Below, piece after piece: positions 40,319 through 49,232 of a DNA stretch of 64,000 nt. The notes beneath the pieces were generated by a model. The model made no database searches, was not told the DNA's origin, and was given only the letters and a program-made list of their open reading frames with translations. A program made the position numbers and the translations under genes. Position 1 is the stretch's first letter. Every line of letters begins with the position of its first letter. Origin of the DNA: Streptacidiphilus jeojiense (GTDB lineage: Bacteria > Actinomycetota > Actinomycetes > Streptomycetales > Streptomycetaceae); the NCBI RefSeq assembly GCF_000719095.1, contig NZ_JOEH01000016.1:1-64000 (forward strand). The letters are read 5' to 3'.

Positions 40319-41239
40319 TCAGCCGGACAGCGGCAGTACGCAGGCTCCTTCGAGATCCAGGGCCAATCGGTGGGCGGCCCACTCCGGCCCCGCCTCGGCG
40401 AGCGCCTTCTCGGCCGTCGCCTCGTCGGTCAGCGCCAGCACGGTCGGTCCGGCACCCGAGATGACGGCGGCGACGCCCTGCGAGCGCAGCACCGCGACCA
40501 GGACGGCGCTCTCCGGCATGGCCGGGGTGCGGTAGTCCTGGTGCAGCCGGTCCTCGGTGGCGGGCAGCAGCAGTTCCGGGCGGTTGGTGACCGCCTCGAC
40601 CAGCAGCGCCGCGCGGCCGACGTTGGCGGCGGCGTCGGCGTGCGGGACGGTGGCCGGCAGCAGCCCGCGGGCCACCTCGGTCAGCACCGGGTTCGCCGGG
40701 ACGAACACCAGCGGGACCACGTCGGGCGAGGGCGCCAGGGTGATCGCGCGGGCCTCGTCGCCGGCCTCGGTCCAGGCGATGGTGAAGCCGCCGAGGATGC
40801 AGGCGGCGACGTTGTCGGGGTGGCCCTCGATCTCCGAGGCGAGCGCGAGAACCGCTGCGTCGTCCATGAGTTCGGGCCCGCCGACGGTGACGGCGCGGGC
40901 GGCGGTGATGCCCGCCACGATGGCCGCGGACGAGGAGCCCAGGCCCCGGCCGTGCGGTATCCGGTTGGCACAGACCACCTCCAGCCCGCGGGGCTGGGCG
41001 CCGAGGCGGTCGAAGGCGGCGCGCATGGAGCGGACCACGAGGTGGCGCTCGTCGCGGGCCAGGGTGTCGGCGCCCTCACCGGCGATGTCCACGTGCAGGC
41101 CGCTGTCGGCGACGCGGACCACGACGTCGTCGTAGAGGCCCAGCGCGAGGCCGAACGCGTCGAACCCGGGCCCCAGATTGGCGCTGGTGGCGGGCACGCG
41201 GACGCGGGTCGCCGCTGCACGGAAAGCGGGGGCTGGCAT
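40319..41239 (-). CDS. thrB: homoserine kinase
   Basis: GHMP-family kinase phosphorylating homoserine on the way to threonine. 306 aa. Substrate motif RVRVPATSANLGPGFDAFG; ATP loop PHGRGLGSSSAAIVAGI; C-terminal AVISGAGPTVLAL. AGGAG precedes ATG 41239. It follows thrC on the same strand, separated by 240 nt that hold a repeat copy, so it may have its own promoter. Confidence 0.96.
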   Translation of the reverse strand: MPAPAFRAAATRVRVPATSANLGPGFDAFGLALGLYDDVVVRVADSGLHVDIAGEGADTLARDERHLVVRSMRAAFDRLGAQPRGLEVVCANRIPHGRGLGSSSAAIVAGITAARAVTVGGPELMDDAAVLALASEIEGHPDNVAACILGGFTIAWTEAGDEARAITLAPSPDVVPLVFVPANPVLTEVARGLLPATVPHADAAANVGRAALLVEAVTNRPELLLPATEDRLHQDYRTPAMPESAVLVAVLRSQGVAAVISGAGPTVLALTDEATAEKALAEAGPEWAAHRLALDLEGACVLPLSG

Positions 41240-41375
41240 CGCTGTCGCTCCTGGAATGTTCTCGCCTGCGGCAGGGAGCCTTCAGCGTATCGAAGATGCG
41301 TTCACCGGGGGTACCGGGCGGGGGCGCGTTGCGGGTGAACCCGGCGCGGGGTGCCGTTCGCGCAAGCAGTTGATC

Positions 41376-41425
41376 AAGCACAGCCCCGCGCCCCTATGAG
41401 GGGCGCGGGGAACTGCGCGAACAAC
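41376..41425. repeat. nested-hairpin repeat, copy E (interrupted left arm)
   Basis: Core CCCCGCGCCCCT and AGGGGCGCGGGG pair around ATG, then AACTGCGCGAACAAC continues the right arm. The left arm is split: GTTCGCGCA is separated from the core by 17-18 nt. It lies downstream of thrC. Confidence 0.75.
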
Positions 41426-41479
41426 CGTCACGGACGCGCACCCTCCGCAGAGGGCAGCCCCCGCCCCGGGTGGTGGACG

Positions 41480-42565
41480 TCAGAGCAGACCGAGCCGCTC
41501 CGCGGCGGCTGTGGCGTCGATCGGGATGGTGACCGGCTGCGGCGCGCCCGCGACGGCCCAGTCGGGGTCCTTGAGCCCGTTCCCGGTGACCGTGCACACG
41601 ATCTTCTGCCCCGGATCGACCAGACCCTGGTCCGCCGCGTGCAGCAGCCCGGCGACGCTCGCGGCCGAGGCCGGCTCCACGAACACCCCCTCGCGCGCGG
41701 CCAGAAGCCGGTACGCGGCCAGGATCTGACGGTCCGTGACCTTGTCGATGAGCCCGCCGGACTCGTCCCGCGCGGCCAGCGCGTAGTCCCAGGAGGCGGG
41801 GTTGCCGATCCGGATCGCGGTGGCGATCGTCTGCGGCTTGAGGACCGGGGCGCCGTCCACGATGGGGGCCGAGCCGGAGGCCTGGAAGCCCCACATTCGG
41901 GGGTTGTGGCTGGAGAGGCCGTCCTTTGCGTACTCCTGGTAGCCCTTCCAGTAGGCGGTGATGTTGCCCGCGTTGCCGACCGGCAGGACATGGATGTCGG
42001 GCGCGTCGCCGAGCATGTCGACGATCTCGAAGGCCGCGGTCTTCTGGCCCTCGATGCGGACCGGGTTCACCGAGTTGACCAGCGCCACCGGGTACTTGTC
42101 GGAGAGGTCGCGGGCCAGCGTCAGGCAGTCGTCGAAGTTGCCGTCCACCTGGAGGATCTTTGCGCCGTGCACCAGGGCCTGGCCCATCTTGCCGAGGGCG
42201 ATCTTGCCCTGCGGCACCAGCACCGCGCAGACCATCCCGGCGCGGACCGCGTACGCCGCGGCGGAGGCCGAGGTGTTGCCGGTGGAGGCGCAGATGACCG
42301 CCTGCGCGCCCTCCTCGGCGGCCCTGGACATCGCCATGGTCATCCCGCGGTCCTTGAAGGAGCCGGTCGGGTTGGCGCCCTCGACCTTCAGGTAGACCTC
42401 GCAGCCGGTGCGCTCGGACAGCAGCTGGGCCGGGACCAGGGGCGTGCCGCCCTCCAGCAGGGTGACGACGGGCGTGGCGTCCGTGACCGGGAGCCGGTCG
42501 CGGTACTCGTTGATGAGGCCGCGCCACTGGTGGGTACGGGCGCTGGTCACTGCGCTGCTCGGCAT
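41480..42565 (-). CDS. thrC: threonine synthase
   Basis: PLP enzyme converting O-phosphohomoserine to threonine. 361 aa, the short bacterial form. PLP Lys in [14 protein letters not shown]; phosphate-binding [34 protein letters not shown]. Starts 6 nt after the hom stop codon, so hom-thrC is an operon. Confidence 0.97.
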   Translation of the reverse strand: MPSSAVTSARTHQWRGLINEYRDRLPVTDATPVVTLLEGGTPLVPAQLLSERTGCEVYLKVEGANPTGSFKDRGMTMAMSRAAEEGAQAVICASTGNTSASAAAYAVRAGMVCAVLVPQGKIALGKMGQALVHGAKILQVDGNFDDCLTLARDLSDKYPVALVNSVNPVRIEGQKTAAFEIVDMLGDAPDIHVLPVGNAGNITAYWKGYQEYAKDGLSSHNPRMWGFQASGSAPIVDGAPVLKPQTIATAIRIGNPASWDYALAARDESGGLIDKVTDRQILAAYRLLAAREGVFVEPASAASVAGLLHAADQGLVDPGQKIVCTVTGNGLKDPDWAVAGAPQPVTIPIDATAAAERLGLL

Positions 42566-42571
42566 AGTGGG

Positions 42572-43864
42572 TTACTCCCCTTCGACACGCATGATGCTGG
42601 CCACGCCACGGACGTTGTCCAGGGTGCGCAGTTCGGAGACCGTAGCGGACAGCGCGGCGTCGGTGGCGCGGTGGGTCACTACGACCAGTGAGGCGTCGCC
42701 CTCCCGGCCCTGCTGGCGGACGGTGTCGATGGACACGCCGTGCTCGGCGAAGACGGTGGCGACCTGGGCGAGGACGCCTGCCTTGTCGGCGACGTCGAGG
42801 CTGACGTGGTAGCGGGTGACCACGTCGTCCATGGGGTTCACGGTGAGCTGAGCGTACGCCGACTCGCCGGGGCCGGTGGCACCGCCCAGCTTGTTGCGGC
42901 AGACCGCGACCAGGTCGCCGAGGACCGCGCTGGCGGTCGGCGCGCCGCCGGCGCCGGGTCCGTAGAACATCAACTGGCCTGCGGCGTCGGCCTCGACGAA
43001 GACCGCGTTGTAGGCGCCGCGGACGTTGGCCAGCGGGTGGGTGAGCGGGATCATCGCCGGGTGGACCCGGGCGGTGACCGACTCGGCGCCGTCGGCCGCG
43101 GTGCTGCGCTCGCAGATGGCGAGCAGCTTGACCACGCTGTTCATCGCCTTGGCACTGGCGATGTCGGCGGCGGTGACCTCGGTGATGCCCTCGCGGAAGA
43201 CGTTCTCGGCGGTGACCCGGGAGTGGAAGGCGATCCCGGCCAGGATGGCGGCCTTGGCGGCGGCGTCGAAGCCCTCGACGTCGGCGGTGGGGTCGGCCTC
43301 GGCGTAGCCCAGCGCGGTGGCCTCCTCCAGCGCCTCGGAGTAGCCGGCGCCGGTGGAGTCCATCTTGTCGAGGATGAAGTTGGTGGTGCCGTTGACGATG
43401 CCGAGCACCCGGTTGACCTTGTCCCCGGCCAGCGACTCGCGCAGCGGGCGGATCAGCGGGATGGCGCCTGCCACCGCGGCCTCGTAGTACAGGTCCACGC
43501 CGGCCTTGGCGGCCGCGCCGTGCAGCGCGGCGCCGTCGGCGGCGAGCAGCGCCTTGTTGGCGCTGACGACGGAGGCGCCGTTGTCGAAGGCGCTGAGGAT
43601 CAGGCTGCGGGCCGGCTCGATGCCGCCGATGACCTCGATCACCACGTCGATGTCGCCGCGTTTCACCAGTTCGGCGGCGTCCGTGGTGATCAGGTGGTCC
43701 GGGATGCCGGGCCGGGGCCGGTTGGCCCGGCGCACGGCGACCCCGGCCAGCTCCACCGGGGCGCCGATGCGCGCGGCGAGGTCGGCGGCGTCCGTCGTCA
43801 TGATGCGGGCCACTTCGGTGCCTACTACTCCACAACCGAGGAGCGCTACCTTCAGTGTGCGCAT
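42572..43864 (-). CDS. hom: homoserine dehydrogenase with ACT domain
   Basis: Reduces aspartate semialdehyde to homoserine. 430 aa. NAD(P) motif KVALLGCGVVGTEVAR; catalytic region NFILDKMDSTGAGYSEALEEATALGYAEADPT-type with GYAEADPTADVEG; C-terminal ACT domain (DVADKAGVLAQVATVFAEHG) for threonine feedback. It is first in hom-thrC; lysA lies upstream. Confidence 0.97.
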   Translation of the reverse strand: MRTLKVALLGCGVVGTEVARIMTTDAADLAARIGAPVELAGVAVRRANRPRPGIPDHLITTDAAELVKRGDIDVVIEVIGGIEPARSLILSAFDNGASVVSANKALLAADGAALHGAAAKAGVDLYYEAAVAGAIPLIRPLRESLAGDKVNRVLGIVNGTTNFILDKMDSTGAGYSEALEEATALGYAEADPTADVEGFDAAAKAAILAGIAFHSRVTAENVFREGITEVTAADIASAKAMNSVVKLLAICERSTAADGAESVTARVHPAMIPLTHPLANVRGAYNAVFVEADAAGQLMFYGPGAGGAPTASAVLGDLVAVCRNKLGGATGPGESAYAQLTVNPMDDVVTRYHVSLDVADKAGVLAQVATVFAEHGVSIDTVRQQGREGDASLVVVTHRATDAALSATVSELRTLDNVRGVASIMRVEGE

Positions 43865-43926
43865 CGTCCGACTCCGCTCTGCTGAACTCTGGTGAGTGTG
43901 ACTGTGTTCTCTTGGGTGGTGCTGTC

Positions 43927-43938
43927 CTGTCCGGACAG
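43927..43938. promoter_or_regulatory. 12-bp palindrome between lysA and hom
   Basis: CTGTCCGGACAG, perfect, 62 nt before the hom start codon. It may be an operator or a short stem after lysA; no consensus recognised. Confidence 0.3.
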
Positions 43939-43996
43939 TCTCAGGGACGGGACGGATAAATCTTCGTACGTTCCATAGTTTGAGACTGGTATTTCA

Positions 43997-45388
43997 TCAG
44001 CCGATATCGAGGCGCAGCAGATCTTCCTCCGTCTCGCGGCGGACGATCACCCGGGCCCGGCCGTCGGCCACGGCCACCACCGGGGGCTTCAGGGCGTGGT
44101 TGTAGTTGCTGGCCATCGAGCGGCAGTAGGCGCCGGTGGCCGGGACCGCGATCAGGTCGCCGGGGGCCAGGTCGGCGGGCAGGAAGGCGTCGCGGACGAT
44201 GATGTCGCCCGACTCGCAGTGCTTGCCGACCACGCGGCTGAGCATCGGCTCGGCGGTGGAGGCCCGGGAGACCAGGGCGACGCTGTACTCGGCGTCGTAG
44301 AGGGCGGTGCGGATGTTGTCCGACATGCCGCCGTCGACGCTGACGTAGGTGCGCAGCCCTTCCAGCGGCTTGACCGTGCCGATCTCGTACAGCGTGAACG
44401 CGGTGGGGCCGACGATGGCGCGGCCGGGTTCCACCGAGATCCGCGGCGGTGTGAGATCCGCCGCAGCGCACTCGCGCCGGACGATCTCGGTGAGCGCCGT
44501 GGCGATCGCGGCGGGCTCGCTGGGGTCGTCGTCGCTGGTGTAGGCGATGCCCAGGCCGCCGCCGAGGTCGATCTCGGGGAGCTCGACCCCGTGCTCGGCC
44601 TTGATCTCGGCCAGCAGGCCGACCACCCGGCGGGCGGCGACCTCGAAGCCGGCCGTGTCGAAGATCTGCGAGCCGATGTGCGAGTGGATGCCGCGCAGCT
44701 CCAGGCCGTCCAGCATCAGCGCCCGGCGGACCGCCTCGGCGGCGTGGCCGCCGGAGAGCGAGAGGCCGAACTTCTGGTCCTCGTGGGCGGTGGCGATGAA
44801 CTCGTGGGTGTGCGCCTCGACGCCGACGGTGACCCGGATCAGGATCTGCTGGCGCACGCCCTGCTGCTGCGCGATCCAGGAGAGCCGGACCAGTTCGTCG
44901 TAGGAGTCCACCACGATGTGGCCGACCCCGGACTTCACCGCGTACTCCAGCTCGGCCTTGGACTTGTTGTTGCCGTGGAAGGCGATGCGCTCGGCTGGCA
45001 TCCCGGCGGACAGGGCGACGGTGAGCTCGCCGCCGCTGCACACGTCCACGTTCAGGCCCTCTTCGTGCAGCCAGCGGACCACGGCGCGGGAGAGGAAGGC
45101 CTTGCCGGCGTAGTAGACGTCGGCGTCGGTGCCGAAGGCCTCGCGCCAGGCGCGGCAGCGGGCCCGGAAGTCCTGCTCGTCCATGACGTAGGCGGGGGTG
45201 CCGAACTCCTCGGCGAGGTCCTGGACGTCGATCCCGCCGACGGTGACCGAGCCGTCGTCGGTGCGGCGCACCGTGGCGGACCAGACCTTGGGGTCGAGCA
45301 GGTTCAGATCGGCCGGGGGCGCAGTGAAGTGACCCTCCGGCAGGACGTCCCCGTGGCGCGGGCCGGCGGGGTGGGCGGAGCGGCTCAT
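43997..45388 (-). CDS. lysA: diaminopimelate decarboxylase
   Basis: Last step of lysine synthesis from meso-DAP. 463 aa, alanine-racemase-like barrel. PLP Lys in [36 protein letters not shown]; catalytic Cys region [16 protein letters not shown]. Starts [13 protein letters not shown] at 45388. It is followed by hom, so lysine and threonine branches are adjacent. Confidence 0.96.
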   Translation of the reverse strand: MSRSAHPAGPRHGDVLPEGHFTAPPADLNLLDPKVWSATVRRTDDGSVTVGGIDVQDLAEEFGTPAYVMDEQDFRARCRAWREAFGTDADVYYAGKAFLSRAVVRWLHEEGLNVDVCSGGELTVALSAGMPAERIAFHGNNKSKAELEYAVKSGVGHIVVDSYDELVRLSWIAQQQGVRQQILIRVTVGVEAHTHEFIATAHEDQKFGLSLSGGHAAEAVRRALMLDGLELRGIHSHIGSQIFDTAGFEVAARRVVGLLAEIKAEHGVELPEIDLGGGLGIAYTSDDDPSEPAAIATALTEIVRRECAAADLTPPRISVEPGRAIVGPTAFTLYEIGTVKPLEGLRTYVSVDGGMSDNIRTALYDAEYSVALVSRASTAEPMLSRVVGKHCESGDIIVRDAFLPADLAPGDLIAVPATGAYCRSMASNYNHALKPPVVAVADGRARVIVRRETEEDLLRLDIG

Positions 45389-45499
45389 GCGCCCGCCTCG
45401 CTACGCTCGGCGGTGCCTTCGCCGATTGCGCACCTCTCAATGATTCGCTCGCTGCGCTCGCTCATGTCTACGTGTCTCCGGGGGTGCGGGGCGAGATGT

Positions 45500-45536
45500 G
45501 GCGAGGGGCGCGGGATTTCTCCCCGCGCCCCTCGCC
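45500..45536 (-). terminator. terminator after argS
   Basis: GGCGAGGGGCGCGGG and CCCGCGCCCCTCGCC, 15-bp perfect arms with a 7-nt loop, 6 nt after the argS stop codon. The core shares GGGGCGCGGG with the dispersed repeats. Confidence 0.8.
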
Positions 45537-45541
45537 CCGGC

Positions 45542-47203
45542 TCACATGCGTTCGGGGGCTGAGACGCCCAGCAGGGTCAGGCCGTTGGCGATCACCGTTC
45601 GGGTGGCCTCGACCAGCCAGAGGCGGGCGCGGTTCAGGTCGGTGACCTCGTCGTCACCGAAGGGCAGGACCCGGCACTTGTCGTTGAACCGGTGGTAGGA
45701 ACCGGCCAACTCCTCCAGGTAGCGGGCGACGTGGTGCGGCTGGCGGAGTTCGCTCGCCTTGGCCACGATCCGCGGGAACTCGGCCAGCTGGCCGAGGAGT
45801 TCCTTCTCGGCCTCGTGGGCGAGCAGTTCCGGTTTGAAGCCCTCGGCCGGTCCCTTGTCGAAGCCGAGCCCGGCGGCGTTGCGCTCGATCGAGCACATCC
45901 GGGAGTGCGCGTACTGCACGTAGTACACGTGGTTCTCGTTCGAGGTGCTGGTGAGCACGTCGATGTCGAGGGTGATGGTGGAGTCGGAGGGCGAGCGCGA
46001 CAGTGTGTAGCGCGCGGCGTCCACGCCGATCCACTCGACGACGTCGTCGATGGTGATGATGTTGCCCGCACGCTTGGACATGCGGACCTCCTGGCCGTCC
46101 TTCAACATCTTCACGAACTGTCCGATGAGGACCTCGATGTTGACGTTCGGGTCGTCACCCGCGCAGGCGGCGATGGCCTTGAGCCGGTTGACGTAGCCGT
46201 GGTGGTCGGCGCCCAGCATGTAGACGTTGACGTCGAAGCCGCGGTCACGCTTGCTGAGGTAGTACGCCGAGTCGGAGGCGAAGTAGGTGGTCTCGCCGTC
46301 CGCCTTGATCAGGACGCGGTCCTTGTCGTCGCCGAAGTCGGTGGTGCGCAGCCAGGTCGCGCCGTCCTGGTCGAAGACGTGGCCCTGCTCGCGCAGCCGC
46401 TCCACCGCCTTCTCCACGGCGCCGGAGTCGTGCAGCGACTTCTCCGAGAACCAGACGTCGAAGTGGACGCCGAACTCCACCATGGAGCGCTGGATCTCGG
46501 CGACCATCAGCCGCAGGCCCTCGGAGCGGAACCGCGCCAGCTGCTCGTCCTCGGGGAGGTAGAGGATGCCGGGGTTGACGGCGACGATGCTCTCGGCGAT
46601 GTCGTTGATGTACTCGCCGACGTAGCCGTCCTCGGGAACCGGCCGGTTGTTGGCCGCGGCCAGCAGCGAGGAGCCGAACTTGGAGATTTGCACGCCGGCG
46701 TCGTTGATGTAGTACTCGGTGGTGACCTCGGCCCCGGAGGCCCGGAGCACCCGGCCCAGCGAGTCGCCGAGGGCGGCCCAGCGCACGCCGCCGATGTGGA
46801 TCGGCCCGGTGGGGTTCGCGGACACGAACTCCAGGTTGATCCGACGGCCGGCGAAGGAGTCGTTGCGGCCGTAGTCGGCGCCGGCGGTGACGATGGCGCG
46901 GGCCAGCTCGCCCTGGGTGGCGGCGTCCAGGGTGATGTTCATGAAGCCGGGCCCGGCGATGTCGACCTTGGCGACCCCGGGCAGTGTTCGCAGGCGTGCG
47001 GCGACCAGCTCGGCCACCTGGCGCGGCGGCTGTCCGGCCGCCTTCGCCAGTTGGAGGGCCACATTGGTGGCGTAGTCGCCGTGGTCCCTGTTCTTGGGCC
47101 GCTCGACGGTCACCGTTTCGGGCACGGCGACGGTCAGCTCGCCCGCCTCAACGGCGGCACGAACCGCGGACTGGACTGCCTGGGAAAGCTCTGCGGGTGT
47201 CAC
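45542..47203 (-). CDS. argS: arginyl-tRNA synthetase
   Basis: Class I synthetase, 553 aa. HIGH-type motif PTGPIHIGGVRWAALGD, KMSKS-type VRMSKRAGNIITIDD, and the C-terminal anticodon-binding DALR domain with YVQYAHSRM and YHRFNDKCRVLP. GTG 47203 gives (M)TPAELSQAV, as in relatives; ATG 47242 is an alternative that adds 13 residues. tRNA-Arg(CCG), one of its substrates, lies 0.7 kb away. Confidence 0.95.
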   Translation of the reverse strand: MTPAELSQAVQSAVRAAVEAGELTVAVPETVTVERPKNRDHGDYATNVALQLAKAAGQPPRQVAELVAARLRTLPGVAKVDIAGPGFMNITLDAATQGELARAIVTAGADYGRNDSFAGRRINLEFVSANPTGPIHIGGVRWAALGDSLGRVLRASGAEVTTEYYINDAGVQISKFGSSLLAAANNRPVPEDGYVGEYINDIAESIVAVNPGILYLPEDEQLARFRSEGLRLMVAEIQRSMVEFGVHFDVWFSEKSLHDSGAVEKAVERLREQGHVFDQDGATWLRTTDFGDDKDRVLIKADGETTYFASDSAYYLSKRDRGFDVNVYMLGADHHGYVNRLKAIAACAGDDPNVNIEVLIGQFVKMLKDGQEVRMSKRAGNIITIDDVVEWIGVDAARYTLSRSPSDSTITLDIDVLTSTSNENHVYYVQYAHSRMCSIERNAAGLGFDKGPAEGFKPELLAHEAEKELLGQLAEFPRIVAKASELRQPHHVARYLEELAGSYHRFNDKCRVLPFGDDEVTDLNRARLWLVEATRTVIANGLTLLGVSAPERM

Positions 47204-47279
47204 AGGGGCAAGCCTAGGCGAGAAGGGCCCGTCCTCCTTCATCGCTTTTGCGGTGCGAGACGGGGCGAGCCGGTTTTGT

Positions 47280-47690
47280 TCACTCTGAGCGAAATTCCGA
47301 CCGCGCTGCGGTCGACCTCGCCTCGGACAGCCGCCGCACCAGCGCGATCAGTTCCATCGGCTCGAAGGGCTTGCCCAGGTACGCGTCCACCCCGACCGAC
47401 TCGCCCCGCTCCAGATCCAGCTGGGTGCAGGCGCTGACGATCGCGATCGGCAGCCCGCTCGTCACCGGATCGGCCCGCAGCCGGGCCGCTGTGCGCAGCC
47501 CGTCCAGCCGGGGCATGACCACATCGAGGGTGATGACATCGGGCTGCACCGCGTGGACGATGTCCAGGCACTCGGCACCGTCGGCCGCGGTCACCACCTC
47601 GAACCCCTCGAGTTCGAGATTGACCCTGATCAGATGGCGGATCACCTCGCTGTCATCCACCACGAGGACCCGTCCCGAGGAACCGGACAC
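47280..47690 (-). CDS. single-domain response regulator
   Basis: Receiver domain only, 136 aa. Acidic pair VVDDSEVIR, phosphoacceptor Asp in VITLDVVMPRLDG, switch Ser in AIVSACTQ and Lys in LGKPFEPMEL. It has no DNA-binding output, so it acts through a partner or as a phosphate sink. Starts at GTG 47690. No cognate kinase in the window. Confidence 0.9.
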   Translation of the reverse strand: MSGSSGRVLVVDDSEVIRHLIRVNLELEGFEVVTAADGAECLDIVHAVQPDVITLDVVMPRLDGLRTAARLRADPVTSGLPIAIVSACTQLDLERGESVGVDAYLGKPFEPMELIALVRRLSEARSTAARSEFRSE

Positions 47691-47871
47691 ATCACTCAGG
47701 GTAGGCGGCGGGGTGACTCCCCGTCCCCGCTTTCCCCCATCCCGCCGACACGTGTCCCCGCGGAGCCGTCCTCAGTGCAGGCTCCGGCGCCGGCTCCGAC
47801 GCCACGACGGAAAACCTGTGCACGAGCACCTGGGCCGGGCTGGTAGTGTTCTGCACGTCGCAAGACAGTGC

Positions 47872-47943
47872 GCCCCCGTAGCTCAGGGGATAGAGCACCG
47901 CCCTCCGGAGGCGGGTGCGTAGGTTCGAATCCTACCGGGGGCA
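47872..47943 (+). tRNA. tRNA-Arg (anticodon CCG)
   Basis: Complete cloverleaf of 72 nt: acceptor GCCCCCG/CGGGGGC with discriminator A, D arm GCTC...GAGC, anticodon arm CCGCC-CTCCGGA-GGCGG (anticodon CCG, reads CGG, a frequent Arg codon here), and T arm GTAGG-TTCGAAT-CCTAC. CCA is not encoded. Confidence 0.97.
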
Positions 47944-48073
47944 CTTCGCAGGACGCACGGCAGAGGCTCAGGTCGGACGGGACGTTCCCGGTGATCTGGG
48001 CCTCTTCGCTTGGGTGCGCCGATACGGCCCAGGGAACGTCAAGCCCGTTGCCGGGTGGACGAGTTGAAACCGA

Positions 48074-48099
48074 CGGGGCGGGCCGCCTGTCGTGCCCCG
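48074..48099 (-). terminator. weak hairpin after TetR gene
   Basis: CGGGGC and GCCCCG around a 14-nt G/C-rich loop, 47 nt past the TetR stop codon. Confidence 0.3.
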
Positions 48100-48145
48100 C
48101 CGGCGTCACCGGCCGCAGCGGTCGCTCCTCTTCGCCGACGCGCGC

Positions 48146-48706
48146 TCAGGGCCTCAGCGCGTCGCACATCAGCTGCGCGATCCGGGCCGCCGCCTCGGGC
48201 CGCGCGCTCCACTGCTCGGCCGCGACGGCGCCGACGACCAGCAGGTGCAGGTCTTCGACGCCGGCGTCGGCGCGCAGGGCTCCCGCCTCCTGGGCCCGCT
48301 GCATCAGGGCCTCCAGAGCCACGCGAAGATCGCCCGCGACGGCCCGCGTCGCCTCGCGGAGGTCCACGCCGACATGGCTGAGCGCGGCGGCCATGTCCAT
48401 CTTGGTGCTCGCGTCGGCGATCATCGAGGTGAAGAAGGCGAAGAACGACTCGCCCGCGTCCGCTGCGGCGAGTGCGGCCCGGGCGTCCGCCAGAAGATTC
48501 TCCAGCCGTTCCACGATGACGGCTTCGAGCAGCGCCTCCTTGGTCGGGAAGTGCCGGTGCACCGTCCCGGCACCGACCCCCGCGCGCCTGGCGATCTCGT
48601 CCAGCGGCACCGACGGGCCCTCGGAGGTGAATGCCGACCGCGCGGCTTCCAGCACTTTCGCGCGATTGCGTGCGGCGTCGGCACGCAGCGGTCGGTCCTC
48701 GTTCAC
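48146..48706 (-). CDS. TetR-family transcriptional regulator
   Basis: 186 aa. The N-terminal helix-turn-helix reads VPLDEIARRAGVGAGTVHRHFPTKEALLEAV; the C-terminal ligand domain is of the TetR_C SbtR-like type (FFAFFTSMIADAS). GTG 48706 was chosen as start from the conserved domain; the frame is open further upstream without similarity. Divergent from the SnoaL-like gene, which it probably represses. Confidence 0.88.
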   Translation of the reverse strand: MNEDRPLRADAARNRAKVLEAARSAFTSEGPSVPLDEIARRAGVGAGTVHRHFPTKEALLEAVIVERLENLLADARAALAAADAGESFFAFFTSMIADASTKMDMAAALSHVGVDLREATRAVAGDLRVALEALMQRAQEAGALRADAGVEDLHLLVVGAVAAEQWSARPEAAARIAQLMCDALRP

Positions 48707-48774
48707 AGAGGTCAGCTTATCCGCCTGGACAACCGGGGCGAGCGCCCCGTATCGTCGTCGGCGGAAAGCGGGGC

Positions 48775-48791
48775 GATTAACCCGCTTAATC
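48775..48791. promoter_or_regulatory. candidate TetR operator
   Basis: Perfect palindrome GATTAA-CCCGC-TTAATC immediately before the AGGAGG of the SnoaL-like gene, AT-rich in a GC-rich background. Position between divergent genes fits an operator for the adjacent TetR protein. Confidence 0.5.
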
Positions 48792-48803
48792 AGGAGGCAT
48801 GCC

Positions 48804-49232
48804 ATGTCCCAGAACACCCGCACGGCCCGCGAGACGGTCGACCTCATGCTCCACACGATCGTCCACGGCACCCGCGACGACCTGGCCGACCTGTACGCGC
48901 CGGACACCGTCATCACCAACCCCTTCGCCCCGGACGGCGTCCCCGCCTCGGTCACCGGCAACGAGCAGCTGCGCGCCCGGATGAAGGCGATGGGCGACCT
49001 GATCCGCTACCACTCGGTCGACGACGTGACGGTCCATGAGACCCGGGAGCCCGGGACCGTCGTCGTCGAGTTCGGCGTGAGCGGGACGATCGTCGCGTCC
49101 GGGACCCCGTTCTCGCTCAGGTTCGTCAACATCGTCCGGGTCATGGACGGCCTGATCGCGGAGTCGCGCGACTACAGCGACTCGGTCCGGGCGGCCCAGC
49201 TGTTCGAACTCCTTGCGGTGAAGGTGGACTGA
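48804..49232 (+). CDS. SnoaL-like / NTF2-fold protein
   Basis: 142 aa, SnoaL_2-type cystatin-like fold: an N-terminal helix ARETVDLMLHTIVHG, then YAPDTVITNPFAPDGVP and a curved sheet. Such proteins are isomerases, cyclases or binding proteins; no catalytic set can be named. AGGAGG precedes the ATG. The last 61 nt overlap the oppositely oriented IMP cyclohydrolase-like gene. Confidence 0.82.
   Translation: MSQNTRTARETVDLMLHTIVHGTRDDLADLYAPDTVITNPFAPDGVPASVTGNEQLRARMKAMGDLIRYHSVDDVTVHETREPGTVVVEFGVSGTIVASGTPFSLRFVNIVRVMDGLIAESRDYSDSVRAAQLFELLAVKVD

Noticed and set aside
37480..40464. Long forward frame antisense to rho, with Ala/Val/Leu runs resembling membrane segments
   Set aside because: It is the complement of rho and its Arg/Asn/Gly-rich insertion; rho motifs are complete on the other strand.
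48707..48961. 85-residue N-terminal extension of the TetR protein
   Set aside because: It covers the operator and the divergent gene's start; the DNA-binding domain begins just after GTG 48706.
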